A stretch of 13,424 nucleotides of DNA from PFJX01 sp037442845 (GTDB lineage Bacteria; Pseudomonadota; Gammaproteobacteria; Burkholderiales; Thiobacillaceae): contig JBBIPL010000063.1 of assembly GCA_037442845.1 (NCBI GenBank), positions 1 to 13,424 of the forward strand. Direction: 5' to 3'. Positions within the stretch are counted from its first letter, which is position 1, and each line of letters begins with the position of its first letter. A program made the position numbers and the translations under genes. Positions 1 to 10,039 of the stretch are shown piece after piece. The notes under the pieces are model-generated. The model made no database searches and was not told where the DNA came from. It was given only the letters and a program-made list of their open reading frames with translations.

Positions 1-47
1 GGGAAAAGGGAAAAGGGAAAAGGGAAAAGGGAAAAGTAAGCGCGCGG

Positions 48-1343
<1,296 letters not shown>

Positions 1344-1354
1344 TGCTGGAAGAC

Positions 1355-1442
1355 GGGAAAAGGGAAACGGGAAAAGGGAAACGTGGCAAGACGAACGGAA
1401 CCGCGGGTTTCGCGTTTCCCGTTTCCCGTTTCCCGTTTCCCC
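1355..1442. repeat. Heptad inverted-array element 2 (ispG-hisS gap)
   Basis: The left arm is four units alternating GGGAAAA, GGGAAAC, GGGAAAA, GGGAAAC (1355-1382). The right arm is four GTTTCCC units (1414-1441). The spacer is about 31 bp. The arms pair over 28 positions with mismatches only where the variant A occurs. The element fills most of the 118-bp gap between ispG and hisS and ends 11 bp before the hisS start codon. The spacer sequence is unrelated to that of element 1, so what is shared is the arm architecture and the overall length of about 88 bp. It could act as a processing or stability hairpin in the operon mRNA; that role is inference. Confidence 0.9.
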
Positions 1443-1461
1443 AACAACCTGGCGCAAGGAC

Positions 1462-2697
1462 TCAAGCGCCCCCCTTGCCATAGGTGCGCCGGACATAGTC
1501 CTCGACAATGGCCTGGAACTCCTCGGCGATGCGTTCGCCCTTGAGGGTGACGGTCTTCTCGCCGTCGACGTAGACGGGGGCCACCGGCGTTTCGTTGGCG
1601 CCGGGCAGGCTGATGCCGACGTTGGCGTGCTTGCTCTCGCCCGGACCGTTGACGACGCAGCCCATGACCGCCACGTTCATGCTCTCGACGCCGGGGTATT
1701 GACCGCGCCAGACCGGCATCTGGCCGCGCAGCCAGGTCTGGATGCTCTGCGCCAGTTCCTGGAACACCGAGCTGGTGGTGCGGCCGCAGCCGGGGCAGGC
1801 GGTGACCAGCGGGGTGAAGGAACGCAGGCCCATGGTCTGCAAAATTTCCTGGGCCACCTGGACTTCCATGGTGCGGGGCTCGCCCGGCGCGGGGGTGAGG
1901 GACACCCGGATGGTGTCGCCGATGCCTTCCTGCAACAGGATCGCCAGGGCGGCGGTGGAGGCGACGATGCCCTTGCTGCCCATGCCCGCCTCGGTGAGCC
2001 CCAGGTGCAGGGCGTAATCGGAACGGGCGGCGAGGTCGCGGTAGACCTTGATGAGGTCCTGCACGCCGGACATCTTGCAGGACAGAATGATGCGGTCGCC
2101 GGCCAGCCCCAGTTCCTCGGCGCGCTTGGCGGAATCCAGGGCGGAGGTGATGAGGGCGTTGCGCATCACCTCCTCGGGCTCGCGCGGTGTCGGGCGCTTC
2201 GCGTTCTCGTCCATCATGCGCGCCAGCAGGTCCTGGTCCAGGCTGCCCCAGTTGACGCCGATGCGCACCGCCTTGCCGTGGCGGGCGGCGGCTTCGATCA
2301 GCGTGGCGAACTGCTCGTCGCGCTTGCCGCCGCGGCCGACGTTGCCGGGATTGATGCGCAGCTTAGCGAGGGCCTGGACGCACTCCGGCACGGCCTTCAC
2401 GAGGCGGTGGCCGTTGAAATGGAAGTCGCCGACCAGGGGTACGTTGCAGCCCATCGCATCCAGCTTCTCGCGGATGACCGGCGTCGCCCGCGCCGCCTCC
2501 TCGGTGTTGACGGTGATGCGCACGACCTCCGAGCCGGCCTGCCAGAGAGCATGCACCTGGGCGACGGTGCCGGCGATGTCGGCGGTATCGGTGTTGGTCA
2601 TCGACTGCACCACCACCGGCGCGCCGCCGCCGACCGGCACATGGCCGACCAGCACCCGGCGAGTGGGACGGCGCACGATGGGCGAGTTCCAGTTCAT
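1462..2697 (-). CDS. ispG: 4-hydroxy-3-methylbut-2-enyl diphosphate synthase (IspG/GcpE)
   Basis: IspG performs the penultimate step of the MEP isoprenoid pathway, reducing the cyclic diphosphate MEcPP to HMBPP with a [4Fe-4S] cluster. The protein has 411 residues, within the longer betaproteobacterial range and above the roughly 372 of E. coli. The cluster ligands are visible: C301 and C304 in ACPGCGRT, C347 in MGCVVNGPGE, and E354 in the same motif. The N-terminal TIM-barrel part carries PVVVQSMTNTDT and RINPGNVG. The ATG at 2697 lies 7 bp after the rodZ stop with only a weak ribosome site, so translation is probably coupled to rodZ. The gap to hisS downstream is occupied by heptad element 2. 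Confidence 0.97.
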   Translation of the reverse strand: MNWNSPIVRRPTRRVLVGHVPVGGGAPVVVQSMTNTDTADIAGTVAQVHALWQAGSEVVRITVNTEEAARATPVIREKLDAMGCNVPLVGDFHFNGHRLVKAVPECVQALAKLRINPGNVGRGGKRDEQFATLIEAAARHGKAVRIGVNWGSLDQDLLARMMDENAKRPTPREPEEVMRNALITSALDSAKRAEELGLAGDRIILSCKMSGVQDLIKVYRDLAARSDYALHLGLTEAGMGSKGIVASTAALAILLQEGIGDTIRVSLTPAPGEPRTMEVQVAQEILQTMGLRSFTPLVTACPGCGRTTSSVFQELAQSIQTWLRGQMPVWRGQYPGVESMNVAVMGCVVNGPGESKHANVGISLPGANETPVAPVYVDGEKTVTLKGERIAEEFQAIVEDYVRRTYGKGGA

Positions 2698-2704
2698 GAT
2701 GGGC

Positions 2705-3559
2705 TCATTCCAGGGTCAGACGGGCGACCTTCTGGCCGATGAACGGAGTCAGGTCGATGAGGTGGCCGTTGTAGCTCATGCGCACCCGCGCGGCCTCGCC
2801 CACCACCAGGCGAAAAGGCGGGTCGCCGGCAAAGCTGTCGACGCCCCCGGCGCGCACCAGCTTGGAGAAACGCCGGCCCTTGCCATCCACCACCTGGATC
2901 CAGGCATCGTGTTCGGCCTCGAAACGCAGGACGTGCCTGCCCCCCGCCGGCGGAACACCGGCCTCCGTCTGGGCGCCGGCCTGCGTTGCCGGCAGCGACG
3001 CCGGGTCGGCTGGCGCCGCCTGGGTCGCGGGCGCAGCGGGAAGGCCCGCGTCGGCCTGCGGGGGCATGGCGGTCTGGCCGTCGCCTTGCGGCGGCGGAGC
3101 GGCGAGCGGCTCCGCCGGCAGGGGGGCGAGCACGGCTGGCGGGGCCGTCTGGTCGCTCAGCAAACTGTCCTCGCCCTGCCGCAGCCAGTGGTAGAGCAGC
3201 GCCACCAACAACAGGAAGAGGGCCAGGCTCAGCAGGGGCAACAGCACCCAGCGATGCATGGGCGTGGAAGTAAAGGCGACGCCGGCGCTCGGCGCGGTGA
3301 TGGTCTCCGACACGGTGGCCTGCGCATCGATGGGCGCGATGAGTTGCTCGGCGTCGACTTCCACCAGCCGCGCGTAATTGCGCACGAAACCGCGCAGGAA
3401 CACCTCGCCGGGCAGATGCGAAAGATCCTCGGCCTCCAGCGCCTCCACCTGGCGCGCGCTCAGTTTGAGCTTGGCGGCGACGTCGGCCGCGCTCAGTTCG
3501 CGGGCCTCGCGGGCGGCTTGGAGCCGCGCTCCGAAACCGGGCAGCAAGGTTTCGCTCAC
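2705..3559 (-). CDS. rodZ: RodZ-like cytoskeletal/cell-shape protein (HTH-TM-DUF4115)
   Basis: RodZ is a bitopic inner-membrane protein that links MreB to the cell-wall elongation machinery. The 284-residue product has the full layout. A Xre-type HTH_25 domain sits at about residues 8-75 (RLQAAREARELSAADVAAKL, then HLPGEVFLRGFVRNYARL). One membrane segment lies near 104-124, followed by a Pro/Ala/Gln-rich periplasmic linker at about 130-205. The C-terminal DUF4115 domain reads FEAEHDAWIQV to PFIGQKVARLTLE. The start is GTG at 3559, preceded by GGAGG at 6-nt spacing and overlapping the pilW stop as GTGA, so the two are translationally coupled. Confidence 0.93.
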   Translation of the reverse strand: MSETLLPGFGARLQAAREARELSAADVAAKLKLSARQVEALEAEDLSHLPGEVFLRGFVRNYARLVEVDAEQLIAPIDAQATVSETITAPSAGVAFTSTPMHRWVLLPLLSLALFLLLVALLYHWLRQGEDSLLSDQTAPPAVLAPLPAEPLAAPPPQGDGQTAMPPQADAGLPAAPATQAAPADPASLPATQAGAQTEAGVPPAGGRHVLRFEAEHDAWIQVVDGKGRRFSKLVRAGGVDSFAGDPPFRLVVGEAARVRMSYNGHLIDLTPFIGQKVARLTLE

Positions 3560-4340
3560 AATATGCCTCCGCCCTGATCGTACTGACCGGTGAGCAGCCA
3601 TTGCGTTTGCAGGGCCTCGGGGAAACGGCGGCGCAGTTGGGCGCCGTAATGGGCTTCCGCCTCGCGATCGCCCATATGCCGTTCCGCGCGCACCCCCACC
3701 CACAGGGCCGGCGCCGACAGCACGCCGGCATCGCCCAGTTGGCGGATCTGCAGACGGGCGGCCAGCCAGCGGCCGCCGCGGACATTGATCTCCGCCATGC
3801 CCAGGATGGCGGTGGGATGGTTGGGCGCGCGCTTGAGGGCGCGCGCGAAATACATCTCGGCGGCGGCCAGATCGGATTTCTCGATGGCGCAGGCGCCGGC
3901 GTTGGCGAGCGCGCGTTCCGGCGTCTCGTAGAGGGGGTTGGCGAGGGCCGCCTCGAAATGCTTGAGGGCTTCGTCGATCCGCTTGCGCTTGCACAGGAAC
4001 AAGCCGTAGTTGTTGTGGCCCTCCGAATAACGGGGAGAAAGCTGGATGGCGCGGCGGAAATTGTCCTCGGCCGTGCGATCCTCGCGCAGTTCCGCATGCA
4101 CCAGACCGAGCATGTTGTAGACCGGCGGATAATTGGGGTCCGTCTCGCGGGCGATGTTGAGGTTCTGCAGGGCAAAGCCGTATTTTCCCTGCGAGTAGTA
4201 GCCGGCGCCGAGCTCGGTATGGATGCGCACCCTCTGATTCACTTGCGCGGGCGGGCGGGCTTCCGGGCTGACCTCCTCGATCGACATGGGCGGGTGTCCC
4301 GCGCAGCCGGCGAGGAACAGAGCAAGCAGTAGCCAGGCTT

Positions 4341-4344
<4 letters not shown>
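3556..4344 (-). CDS. pilW: Type IV pilus biogenesis/stability lipoprotein PilW (PilF), TPR
   Basis: The 262-residue protein begins with a short lipoprotein signal, MKAWLLLALFLAGCAG, with lipobox LAGC and the lipidated Cys at position 14. The rest is TPR repeats from about residue 40 to 200 (GAGYYSQGKYGFALQNL, VYNMLGLVHAELREDRTAEDNFRRA, GHNNYGLFLCKRKRIDEALKHF). This is the family layout of the outer-membrane pilotin that assists PilQ secretin multimerisation. The position between rlmN and rodZ is the usual one for PilW in beta- and gammaproteobacteria. The ATG overlaps the rlmN stop as ATGA, and its own stop overlaps the rodZ GTG. No other pilus gene is in the window, so the pilus role rests on family and context. 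Confidence 0.92.
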
Positions 4345-5426
<1,082 letters not shown>

Positions 5427-5439
5427 CGCAGTGGCCGGA

Positions 5440-5865
5440 TCAGCGCGAATAGACCTGGGAAGCCGGGAAGAAATAGGCGATTTCCACGGCGGCGGTTTCC
5501 GGCGCGTCGGAACCGTGCACGGCGTTGGCGTCGATGCTGGAGGCGAAGTCGGCGCGGATGCTGCCGGCCTCGGCCTTCTTGGGATCGGTGGCACCCATCA
5601 GCTCGCGGTTCTTGGCGATGGCGTTGTCGCCTTCCAGCACCTGGATCATGACCGGGCCGGAGGTCATGAATTCGACCAGATCGTTGAAGAAGGGGCGGCC
5701 CTTGTGCACGGCGTAGAAGCCTTCGGCCTCGGTCCTGGACAGATGGGCCATGCGCGCGGCGACGATCTTCAGGCCGTTGGATTCGAAGCGGGAATAGATC
5801 TTGCCGATGACGTTCTTGGCGACGGCGTCGGGTTTGACGATGGACAGGGTGCGTTCGATAGCCAC
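5440..5865 (-). CDS. ndk: Nucleoside diphosphate kinase
   Basis: NDK transfers the gamma phosphate from ATP to other (deoxy)nucleoside diphosphates through a phosphohistidine. The 141-residue length is typical. The N-terminus ERTLSIVKPDAVAKNVIGKI is canonical, and the active-site histidine is H117 in NAVHGSD. The start is GTG at 5865 with GGAG about 9 nt upstream; the open frame extends much further upstream but without family homology. It is the first gene of the minus-strand run down to hisS, so the operon promoter should lie in 5866-6032. Confidence 0.97.
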   Translation of the reverse strand: MAIERTLSIVKPDAVAKNVIGKIYSRFESNGLKIVAARMAHLSRTEAEGFYAVHKGRPFFNDLVEFMTSGPVMIQVLEGDNAIAKNRELMGATDPKKAEAGSIRADFASSIDANAVHGSDAPETAAVEIAYFFPASQVYSR

Positions 5866-6032
5866 TTGGGAATTCTCCGGGAGGGGTGGGAAGCGGGATG
5901 AAGGCTGCAAAGCCGAGCGAAGGCTTTGAAAATACTTGGAAAAAAGCGCGCGCACCTTAGCACGAAACGCCCCTAAAATAAAGGCGATGCGCCGCACATG
6001 GGCGTCGAACGAGCCGCCGCGAGGAGACAGGA
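5866..6032. promoter_or_regulatory. Divergent intergenic region ndk / SPOR gene
   Basis: This 167-bp gap separates two divergent genes, so it should hold promoters in both directions. A 6-bp inverted repeat, aaagcc/ggcttt with a 7-nt loop, lies at 5909-5927 inside the likely ndk leader. For the plus direction a TAAAAT at 5974-5979 resembles a -10 box, but no good -35 is spaced correctly. For ndk the best -10 I can see, TAAGGT on the minus strand near 5955-5960, is weak. The SPOR gene has a clear AGGAG at 6022-6026. The promoter positions are guesses; the hairpin and ribosome site are direct readings. Confidence 0.35.
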
Positions 6033-6680
6033 ATGGCCGCCGAGGACAGATCCCCGGAACAAGAGGATGTTCGCAGGAAAGCCTTGCTGCGCTTGGGCGC
6101 GGCCGGGGTGGTGACCGCCGTCGCCCTGGCCGGCCTGTGGTGGCTGGACCAGGACGGCAAGAAACCGTCGGTGGCTGAAAAACCCCAGGCGATCCCCGCG
6201 CCCATCGTGCCGGCGCCGCCCACCGAGGTGGCGCCGCCGCGGGCCGAGACGCCGGCGACGCCCGCCACGTCGGAGGGAGCGCCTCCGGCGCCGCCCGCCG
6301 AAGCCGAGGCGCCGCCGCCACCGCCGAAAGTGAGCTATCCGCCGAGTCCGCCGTCGCCGGCGCCAACCCCGCCGCGCCCGTTGGCGGCGGCTGCTGGCGC
6401 CCCCGCCGCCAAGGCCCCAGCCACGCCAGCCCCGCCTCCAGCGCAGGCGGAGCCTGTGCCGGCCGGCAAGGGCTTCGTGGTGCAATTGGGCGTGTTCAGC
6501 AATCCGGACAATGCGCGTGAACTGGTGGAGCGGCTTGCCAAACAGGGGATTCGCGCCCAGCTGGAGGCGCGTGTCCATCTGGGGCCCTTCCGCAACCGCC
6601 AGGAAGCCGAGAAAGTCCAGGCGGAAATGCGACGCCTCGGCTACACGCCGCTGATCACGCCGGCGAGCACGGCGAAATGA
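6033..6680 (+). CDS. Membrane-anchored SPOR-domain protein (DedD/FtsN-like)
   Basis: The 215-residue product has a short cytoplasmic N-terminus, one membrane segment at about residues 17-38 (ending LAGLWWLDQDG), and a long low-complexity Pro/Ala linker from about 45 to 143. A C-terminal SPOR domain follows at about 147-207 (FVVQLGVFSNPDNARELVERL, then LGPFRNRQEAEKVQAEMRRLGY). SPOR domains bind denuded peptidoglycan glycan at the septum, so a role in cell division is likely. The layout fits DedD or a small FtsN-like protein, and I cannot decide between them. The ATG has a good upstream AGGAG. It stands alone on the plus strand, and its last 26 bp overlap the 3' end of the convergent tilS. Confidence 0.88.
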   Translation: MAAEDRSPEQEDVRRKALLRLGAAGVVTAVALAGLWWLDQDGKKPSVAEKPQAIPAPIVPAPPTEVAPPRAETPATPATSEGAPPAPPAEAEAPPPPPKVSYPPSPPSPAPTPPRPLAAAAGAPAAKAPATPAPPPAQAEPVPAGKGFVVQLGVFSNPDNARELVERLAKQGIRAQLEARVHLGPFRNRQEAEKVQAEMRRLGYTPLITPASTAK

Positions 6681-8058
6681 GCCAGCCGGGCTGGTCACCG
6701 CCTGCCAGGAATTCGGCGTCGGCGCCGATCTCCGCCGCCCAGGCCAGACGCTCGCCGACGTAGACCAGGGGCAGGCGCTGCCGGCGCCAGGGCGGGATGC
6801 CCGCCTCGCGCAGCAGATCCTTGAGCGGCCGCCGCGGCCGGTCGAAGGCGGTGCGCAAACGCTCGCCGCCGCGCCGCAGACGCACGCTCACCGGCCCCGG
6901 CTCCAGCCTGACGCCGGCGCCGCGCGCCGGCGTGAAACGCAATGCACCGGCGTCGTCCAGTTCCAGCACCGCCTCACCGTTCCATGTCCATTGCGCCCAG
7001 GCCGGCGCGACGACGCGCGCGCTCGGCACGATGCGGGCGAGGCCGCGATGGCGGCGCAGGCTGAGCTTGCCGAAGTCCACCATCATCCGCGCGTCCCGGC
7101 GCGCTTCCAGCAGTTGCCGCAGGCCCTCGCGCAGGGCATCGGCATGCAGATCGGCGCCCGCCAGTTCCAGGCGACGGCGCAGCAGGTTGCGCGCGCGCGC
7201 CGGCGAGAGGCCGGCCAGCGCGGCGACGCTCAGGCCCTCCGGCGTGAGCACCGCGCCGGCGTCGAGATCGGCGAGGTCGTCCAGCAACGCCGCGGTCTCG
7301 GCGAAGCGTTCGGCGGCGCGAGCCAGGGTCGCGGCCGGCGCGGCAAAGCGCGTTTCCAGCAGCGGCAGCACCTGCTGCCGCAGCAGGTTGCGCGTCAGGT
7401 GGGTATGCAGGTTGCTTTCGTCCTCCACCCAGGACAGGCGGCGCGCGCGCGCCCAGACGTCGATATGGGCGCGCGGCGCAGACAGCAGCGGGCGCAGCAG
7501 CAAGGGGCCGCCGGCCCGCAGGCGGCGGCAGGCCGGCATCGCCGCCAGGCCCTTGGCGCCGCCGCCTCGCAGCAGTTGCGCGAGCACCGTCTCGGCCTGG
7601 TCGTCGCGGTGATGCGCCAGGGCCACGGCATCGGCGTCGAGGTCGGCAAATACGGCGTAACGGGCCGCCCGCGCGGCGGCCTCCAGGCCCTCGCCGCGCT
7701 TGCGCACCTCGACCCGCACCACTTGCAGGGGGATCTCGAGATCGCCGCAGACCCGCGCGCAGTGCAGCGCCCAGTCGTCGGCTTGCGCGGACAGGCCATG
7801 GTGCACATGCACGGCGGCGAGGGAAAAACCGCCGCGCGCGCGCAGCTCGGCGAGCAGATGCAGCAGCACGCTGGAATCCAGGCCGCCCGAATACCCCGCC
7901 ACCAGGCGCCCCGCAGCGGGCAGGTAGCTTTCCAGACAGGCGGAGACCAGATCGATCAGGCCGGCGCTCTCCGCAAGAGACCTGTCGGCGCCCGCGCCGG
8001 CGATGCCGGCGGGCGCGGCGGAAGTGGACTCAGGCCCGCCCTTCCTTGAACTTGCCAT
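6655..8058 (-). CDS. tilS: tRNA(Ile)-lysidine synthetase
   Basis: TilS attaches lysine to C34 of the CAU-anticodon tRNA-Ile using ATP, making it decode AUA. The 467-residue product has the PP-loop signature SGGLDSS at 57-63, VHVHHGLS at 83-90, and HHRDDQAET at 149-157, followed by the TilS substrate-binding and C-terminal domains. Length is somewhat above the 432 of E. coli, partly from an Ala/Gly-rich N-terminal stretch of about 30 residues. The ATG at 8058 is the only standard start before the conserved core and lies inside accA (29-bp overlap) without a clear ribosome site. Its 3' end overlaps the convergent SPOR gene. Confidence 0.94.
   Translation of the reverse strand: MASSRKGGPESTSAAPAGIAGAGADRSLAESAGLIDLVSACLESYLPAAGRLVAGYSGGLDSSVLLHLLAELRARGGFSLAAVHVHHGLSAQADDWALHCARVCGDLEIPLQVVRVEVRKRGEGLEAAARAARYAVFADLDADAVALAHHRDDQAETVLAQLLRGGGAKGLAAMPACRRLRAGGPLLLRPLLSAPRAHIDVWARARRLSWVEDESNLHTHLTRNLLRQQVLPLLETRFAAPAATLARAAERFAETAALLDDLADLDAGAVLTPEGLSVAALAGLSPARARNLLRRRLELAGADLHADALREGLRQLLEARRDARMMVDFGKLSLRRHRGLARIVPSARVVAPAWAQWTWNGEAVLELDDAGALRFTPARGAGVRLEPGPVSVRLRRGGERLRTAFDRPRRPLKDLLREAGIPPWRRQRLPLVYVGERLAWAAEIGADAEFLAGGDQPGWLISPCSPA
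7995..8011. other. GC-rich hairpin just after accA stop
   Basis: CGCCGGC, a GAT loop and GCCGGCG form a perfect 7-bp stem just downstream of the accA stop on the minus strand, inside the variable N-terminal codons of tilS. It has no T-run, so it is not a standard intrinsic terminator. It might damp translation or transcription into tilS, but it may equally reflect Ala/Gly codons in a high-GC genome. Confidence 0.35.
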
Positions 8059-8995
8059 AGGCCATCAGGCGGGCGTAGCGATCGTTCAGCAGGGTATTGA
8101 GGGGGCGTTCGCGCAGACTGGCCAGCACCTCCGACAGGGTCGCGCGCAGGCTCTCCAGCATGGCTTCGGGCTCGCGGTGGGCGCCGCCCAGGGGCTCGCC
8201 GACGATGTGATCGACCAGGCCCAACGCTTTCAGCTTGGCGGCGGTGATGCCCAGCGATTCCGCGGCCTGCGGGGCCTTCTCCGCGCTTTTCCAGAGGATC
8301 GAGGCGCATCCTTCCGGCGAGATCACCGAATAGGTGGCGTACTGCAGCATGACGATCGCGTCACCCACGCCGATCGCCAGGGCGCCGCCGGAGCCTCCTT
8401 CGCCGATGACGGTGCAGATGACGGGGGTTTTCAATTCCGCCATGACGTACAGGTTGCGGGCGATGGCCTCGGACTGGCCGCGCTCCTCGGCGTCGATGCC
8501 GGGATAGGCGCCGGGGGTGTCGATGAAGGTGAACACCGGCAGGCGGAATTTCTCCGCCAGGCGCATCAGCCGCAGGGCCTTGCGATAGCCTTCCGGCCGC
8601 GGCATGCCGAAGTTGCGGTACTGGCGTTCCTTGGTATCGCGCCCCTTCTGGTGGCCGATGACCACCACCGGCTCACCCTGGAAACGGGCCAGGCCGCCGA
8701 CGATGGCGGGATCGTCGGCGAAGGCGCGATCGCCGTGCAGTTCCTCGAACTCGCTGAACAGGCCATGGATGTAGTCGAGCGTGTAGGGCCGCTGCGGATG
8801 GCGCGCGACCTGGGAGATCTGCCAGGCGCTGAGCTTGCCGTAGATCTGTTTGGTCAGCGCCGCGCTCTTCTTGCGCAGGCGCTCGATTTCCTCGGAGATA
8901 TCCAGGGCCGGATCGCCGCGGACTTCGGACAACTCCTCGATCTTCGCCTCCAGTTCGGCGATGGGCTGCTCAAAGTCGAGGAAGGTGACTTTCAT
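8030..8995 (-). CDS. accA: Acetyl-CoA carboxylase carboxyltransferase subunit alpha
   Basis: AccA pairs with AccD to transfer the carboxyl group from biotin-BCCP to acetyl-CoA, the committed step of fatty acid synthesis. The 321-residue length matches the family (319 in E. coli). The N-terminal coiled region FEQPIAELEAKIEEL is typical. It is followed by the carboxyltransferase core RPYTLDYIHGLF, GHQKGRDTKERQYRNFGMP, FIDTPGAYPG and the oxyanion-hole glycines GEGGSGGALAIG. The ATG at 8995 gives the family N-terminus. It sits between the slyD-like gene (57 bp upstream) and tilS (overlapping downstream). accD is not in the window. Confidence 0.98.
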   Translation of the reverse strand: MKVTFLDFEQPIAELEAKIEELSEVRGDPALDISEEIERLRKKSAALTKQIYGKLSAWQISQVARHPQRPYTLDYIHGLFSEFEELHGDRAFADDPAIVGGLARFQGEPVVVIGHQKGRDTKERQYRNFGMPRPEGYRKALRLMRLAEKFRLPVFTFIDTPGAYPGIDAEERGQSEAIARNLYVMAELKTPVICTVIGEGGSGGALAIGVGDAIVMLQYATYSVISPEGCASILWKSAEKAPQAAESLGITAAKLKALGLVDHIVGEPLGGAHREPEAMLESLRATLSEVLASLRERPLNTLLNDRYARLMAYGKFKEGRA

Positions 8996-9024
8996 GATGG
9001 CTCGGGCTCGGGCAAGGGGCCAGG

Positions 9025-9056
9025 ATTTTACCTGATCGCCCGCGCGGGTTGGTCAA
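9025..9056 (-). promoter_or_regulatory. Possible accA promoter
   Basis: On the minus strand TTGACC (9056-9051, five of six matches to a -35) overlaps the stop of the slyD-like gene, and TAAAAT (9030-9025) resembles a -10. The spacer is 20 bp, longer than optimal, and contains the palindrome CCCGCGCGGG. The pair could be a weak promoter, or the palindrome may simply be a structure between two co-transcribed genes. Confidence 0.25.
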
Positions 9057-9538
9057 TGCGGGTGACCGTGCGGGCCATGCACATGGCCATGCGCCACCTC
9101 CTCCGGCAAGGCGGCGCGCACCTCGCAGACCACGCACTTCAGGCGCAGGCTCTGGCCGGCCAGGGGATGGTTGCCATCCACCACCACCTTGCCCTCGGCG
9201 ACGTCGGTGACGGTGTAGAGCATGACCTGGCGGCCGTCCTCGCTGGAGCCTTCCAACTGCATGCCGACATGCACCTCGGAGGGGAACAGTTCCGCCGGTT
9301 CGACCCGCACCAGCTCGGCATCGTATTCGCCGAAGGCGTCTTCCGGCTCCAGCACCAGATCCAGTACGGCGCCGGTGCCCTGGCCCTCGAGGGCCGCCTC
9401 CAGCTTGGGAAAGATGCCGTCGTAACCGCCGTGCAGATAGACCGCGGGGGCGGCGTCGGTGGCCTCCTCCAGCAGTTCGCCGTCGGGGCTTGTCAGTTGG
9501 TAGGTCAGGGTGACCACGGTGTCCTTGGCGATCAGCAC
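9053..9538 (-). CDS. SlyD-like FKBP-type peptidyl-prolyl cis-trans isomerase
   Basis: The 161-residue protein starts AKDTVVTLTYQLTSPDGELLEEA and has the SlyD/SlpA layout: an FKBP half, an inserted chaperone (IF) domain around residues 65-125 (EPEDAFGEYD onward), the return strand LAGQSLRLKCVVCEVR, and a His-rich tail. The last 12 residues, HGHVHGPHGHPH, hold six histidines, as in metal-binding SlyD. The likely role is proline isomerisation and folding, possibly with Ni handling. The start is GTG at 9538 directly abutting the bcp stop, with AAGGAG inside the last bcp codons at 6-nt spacing, so the two are probably translationally coupled. Confidence 0.9.
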   Translation of the reverse strand: MLIAKDTVVTLTYQLTSPDGELLEEATDAAPAVYLHGGYDGIFPKLEAALEGQGTGAVLDLVLEPEDAFGEYDAELVRVEPAELFPSEVHVGMQLEGSSEDGRQVMLYTVTDVAEGKVVVDGNHPLAGQSLRLKCVVCEVRAALPEEVAHGHVHGPHGHPH

Positions 9539-10000
9539 TCACAGCTCCTTGACGAGTTGGAGAATTTCCGCGGCATGCCCCTTGGGCGTCACGTTCTGCA
9601 GGATATGGCGAATGCGGCCGCCGCCGTCGATGACGAAGGTGCTGCGGTTGATGCCTTCGCGCATGACACCGTCCACCTCGCGCTGGACGATGACGCCGTA
9701 GGCCTGACAGGCGATGCCGTCCTTGTCCGCCAACAGTCGCACGGTGATGCCGTGCTTGTCGCGGAAGGCGCCGTGGCGGATGCAGTCGTCGCGCGACACG
9801 CCGGCCACCGCGCAGCCCAGCGCGGCATAGTCGCCTTCCAGGTCGCTGAACTCGATGGCCTGGGTGGTGCAGCCCGGCGTATCATCGCGCACGTAGAAGA
9901 ACAGCACGAGCGGCTTGCCGCGGTAATCCGAAAGCTTGGCGATGGTCATGTCCGCGTCGGGCAGTTCGAAATCAGGCGCCGCGTCGCCGATGTGCAGCAT
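9539..10000 (-). CDS. bcp: Peroxiredoxin, Bcp/PrxQ type
   Basis: This is a thiol peroxidase that reduces hydrogen peroxide and organic hydroperoxides. The 153-residue protein has the PrxQ opening IGDAAPDFELPDADM and the active-site block VRDDTPGCTTQ with peroxidatic C44. The position five residues later, where 2-Cys PrxQ enzymes carry the resolving Cys, is Ile here. The other cysteines are in LGCAVAG, DDCIRHG and IACQAYG. It may therefore work as a 1-Cys enzyme or use a different partner Cys. The ATG at 10000 has AGGAG 10 nt upstream and a TATAAT box further upstream. It is first in the bcp, slyD-like, accA, tilS series. Confidence 0.93.
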   Translation of the reverse strand: MLHIGDAAPDFELPDADMTIAKLSDYRGKPLVLFFYVRDDTPGCTTQAIEFSDLEGDYAALGCAVAGVSRDDCIRHGAFRDKHGITVRLLADKDGIACQAYGVIVQREVDGVMREGINRSTFVIDGGGRIRHILQNVTPKGHAAEILQLVKEL

Positions 10001-10033
10001 GGGGGGTCCGCTCCTGGGAAAAAAGCCGAGGGC

Positions 10034-10039
10034 ATTATA
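10034..10039 (-). promoter_or_regulatory. Likely -10 box of bcp
   Basis: The minus strand reads a perfect TATAAT here, about 34 bp before the bcp start codon, leaving room for a 5' leader of roughly 25-30 nt that contains the AGGAG ribosome site. No good -35 is found 16-18 bp further upstream, so an activator may be needed. The box overlaps the start codon of the divergent roxA remnant. Confidence 0.45.

Noticed and set aside
1355..1442. Element 2 as a rho-independent terminator between ispG and hisS
   Set aside because: No T-run follows the stem on the minus strand, and the arms are interrupted by periodic mismatches. A terminator before hisS in this operon would also be odd.
1344..1508. 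N-terminal extension of HisS through heptad element 2
   Set aside because: The frame is open but reads repeat-derived peptide and ispG antiframe. The family N-terminus begins at the ATG at 1343.
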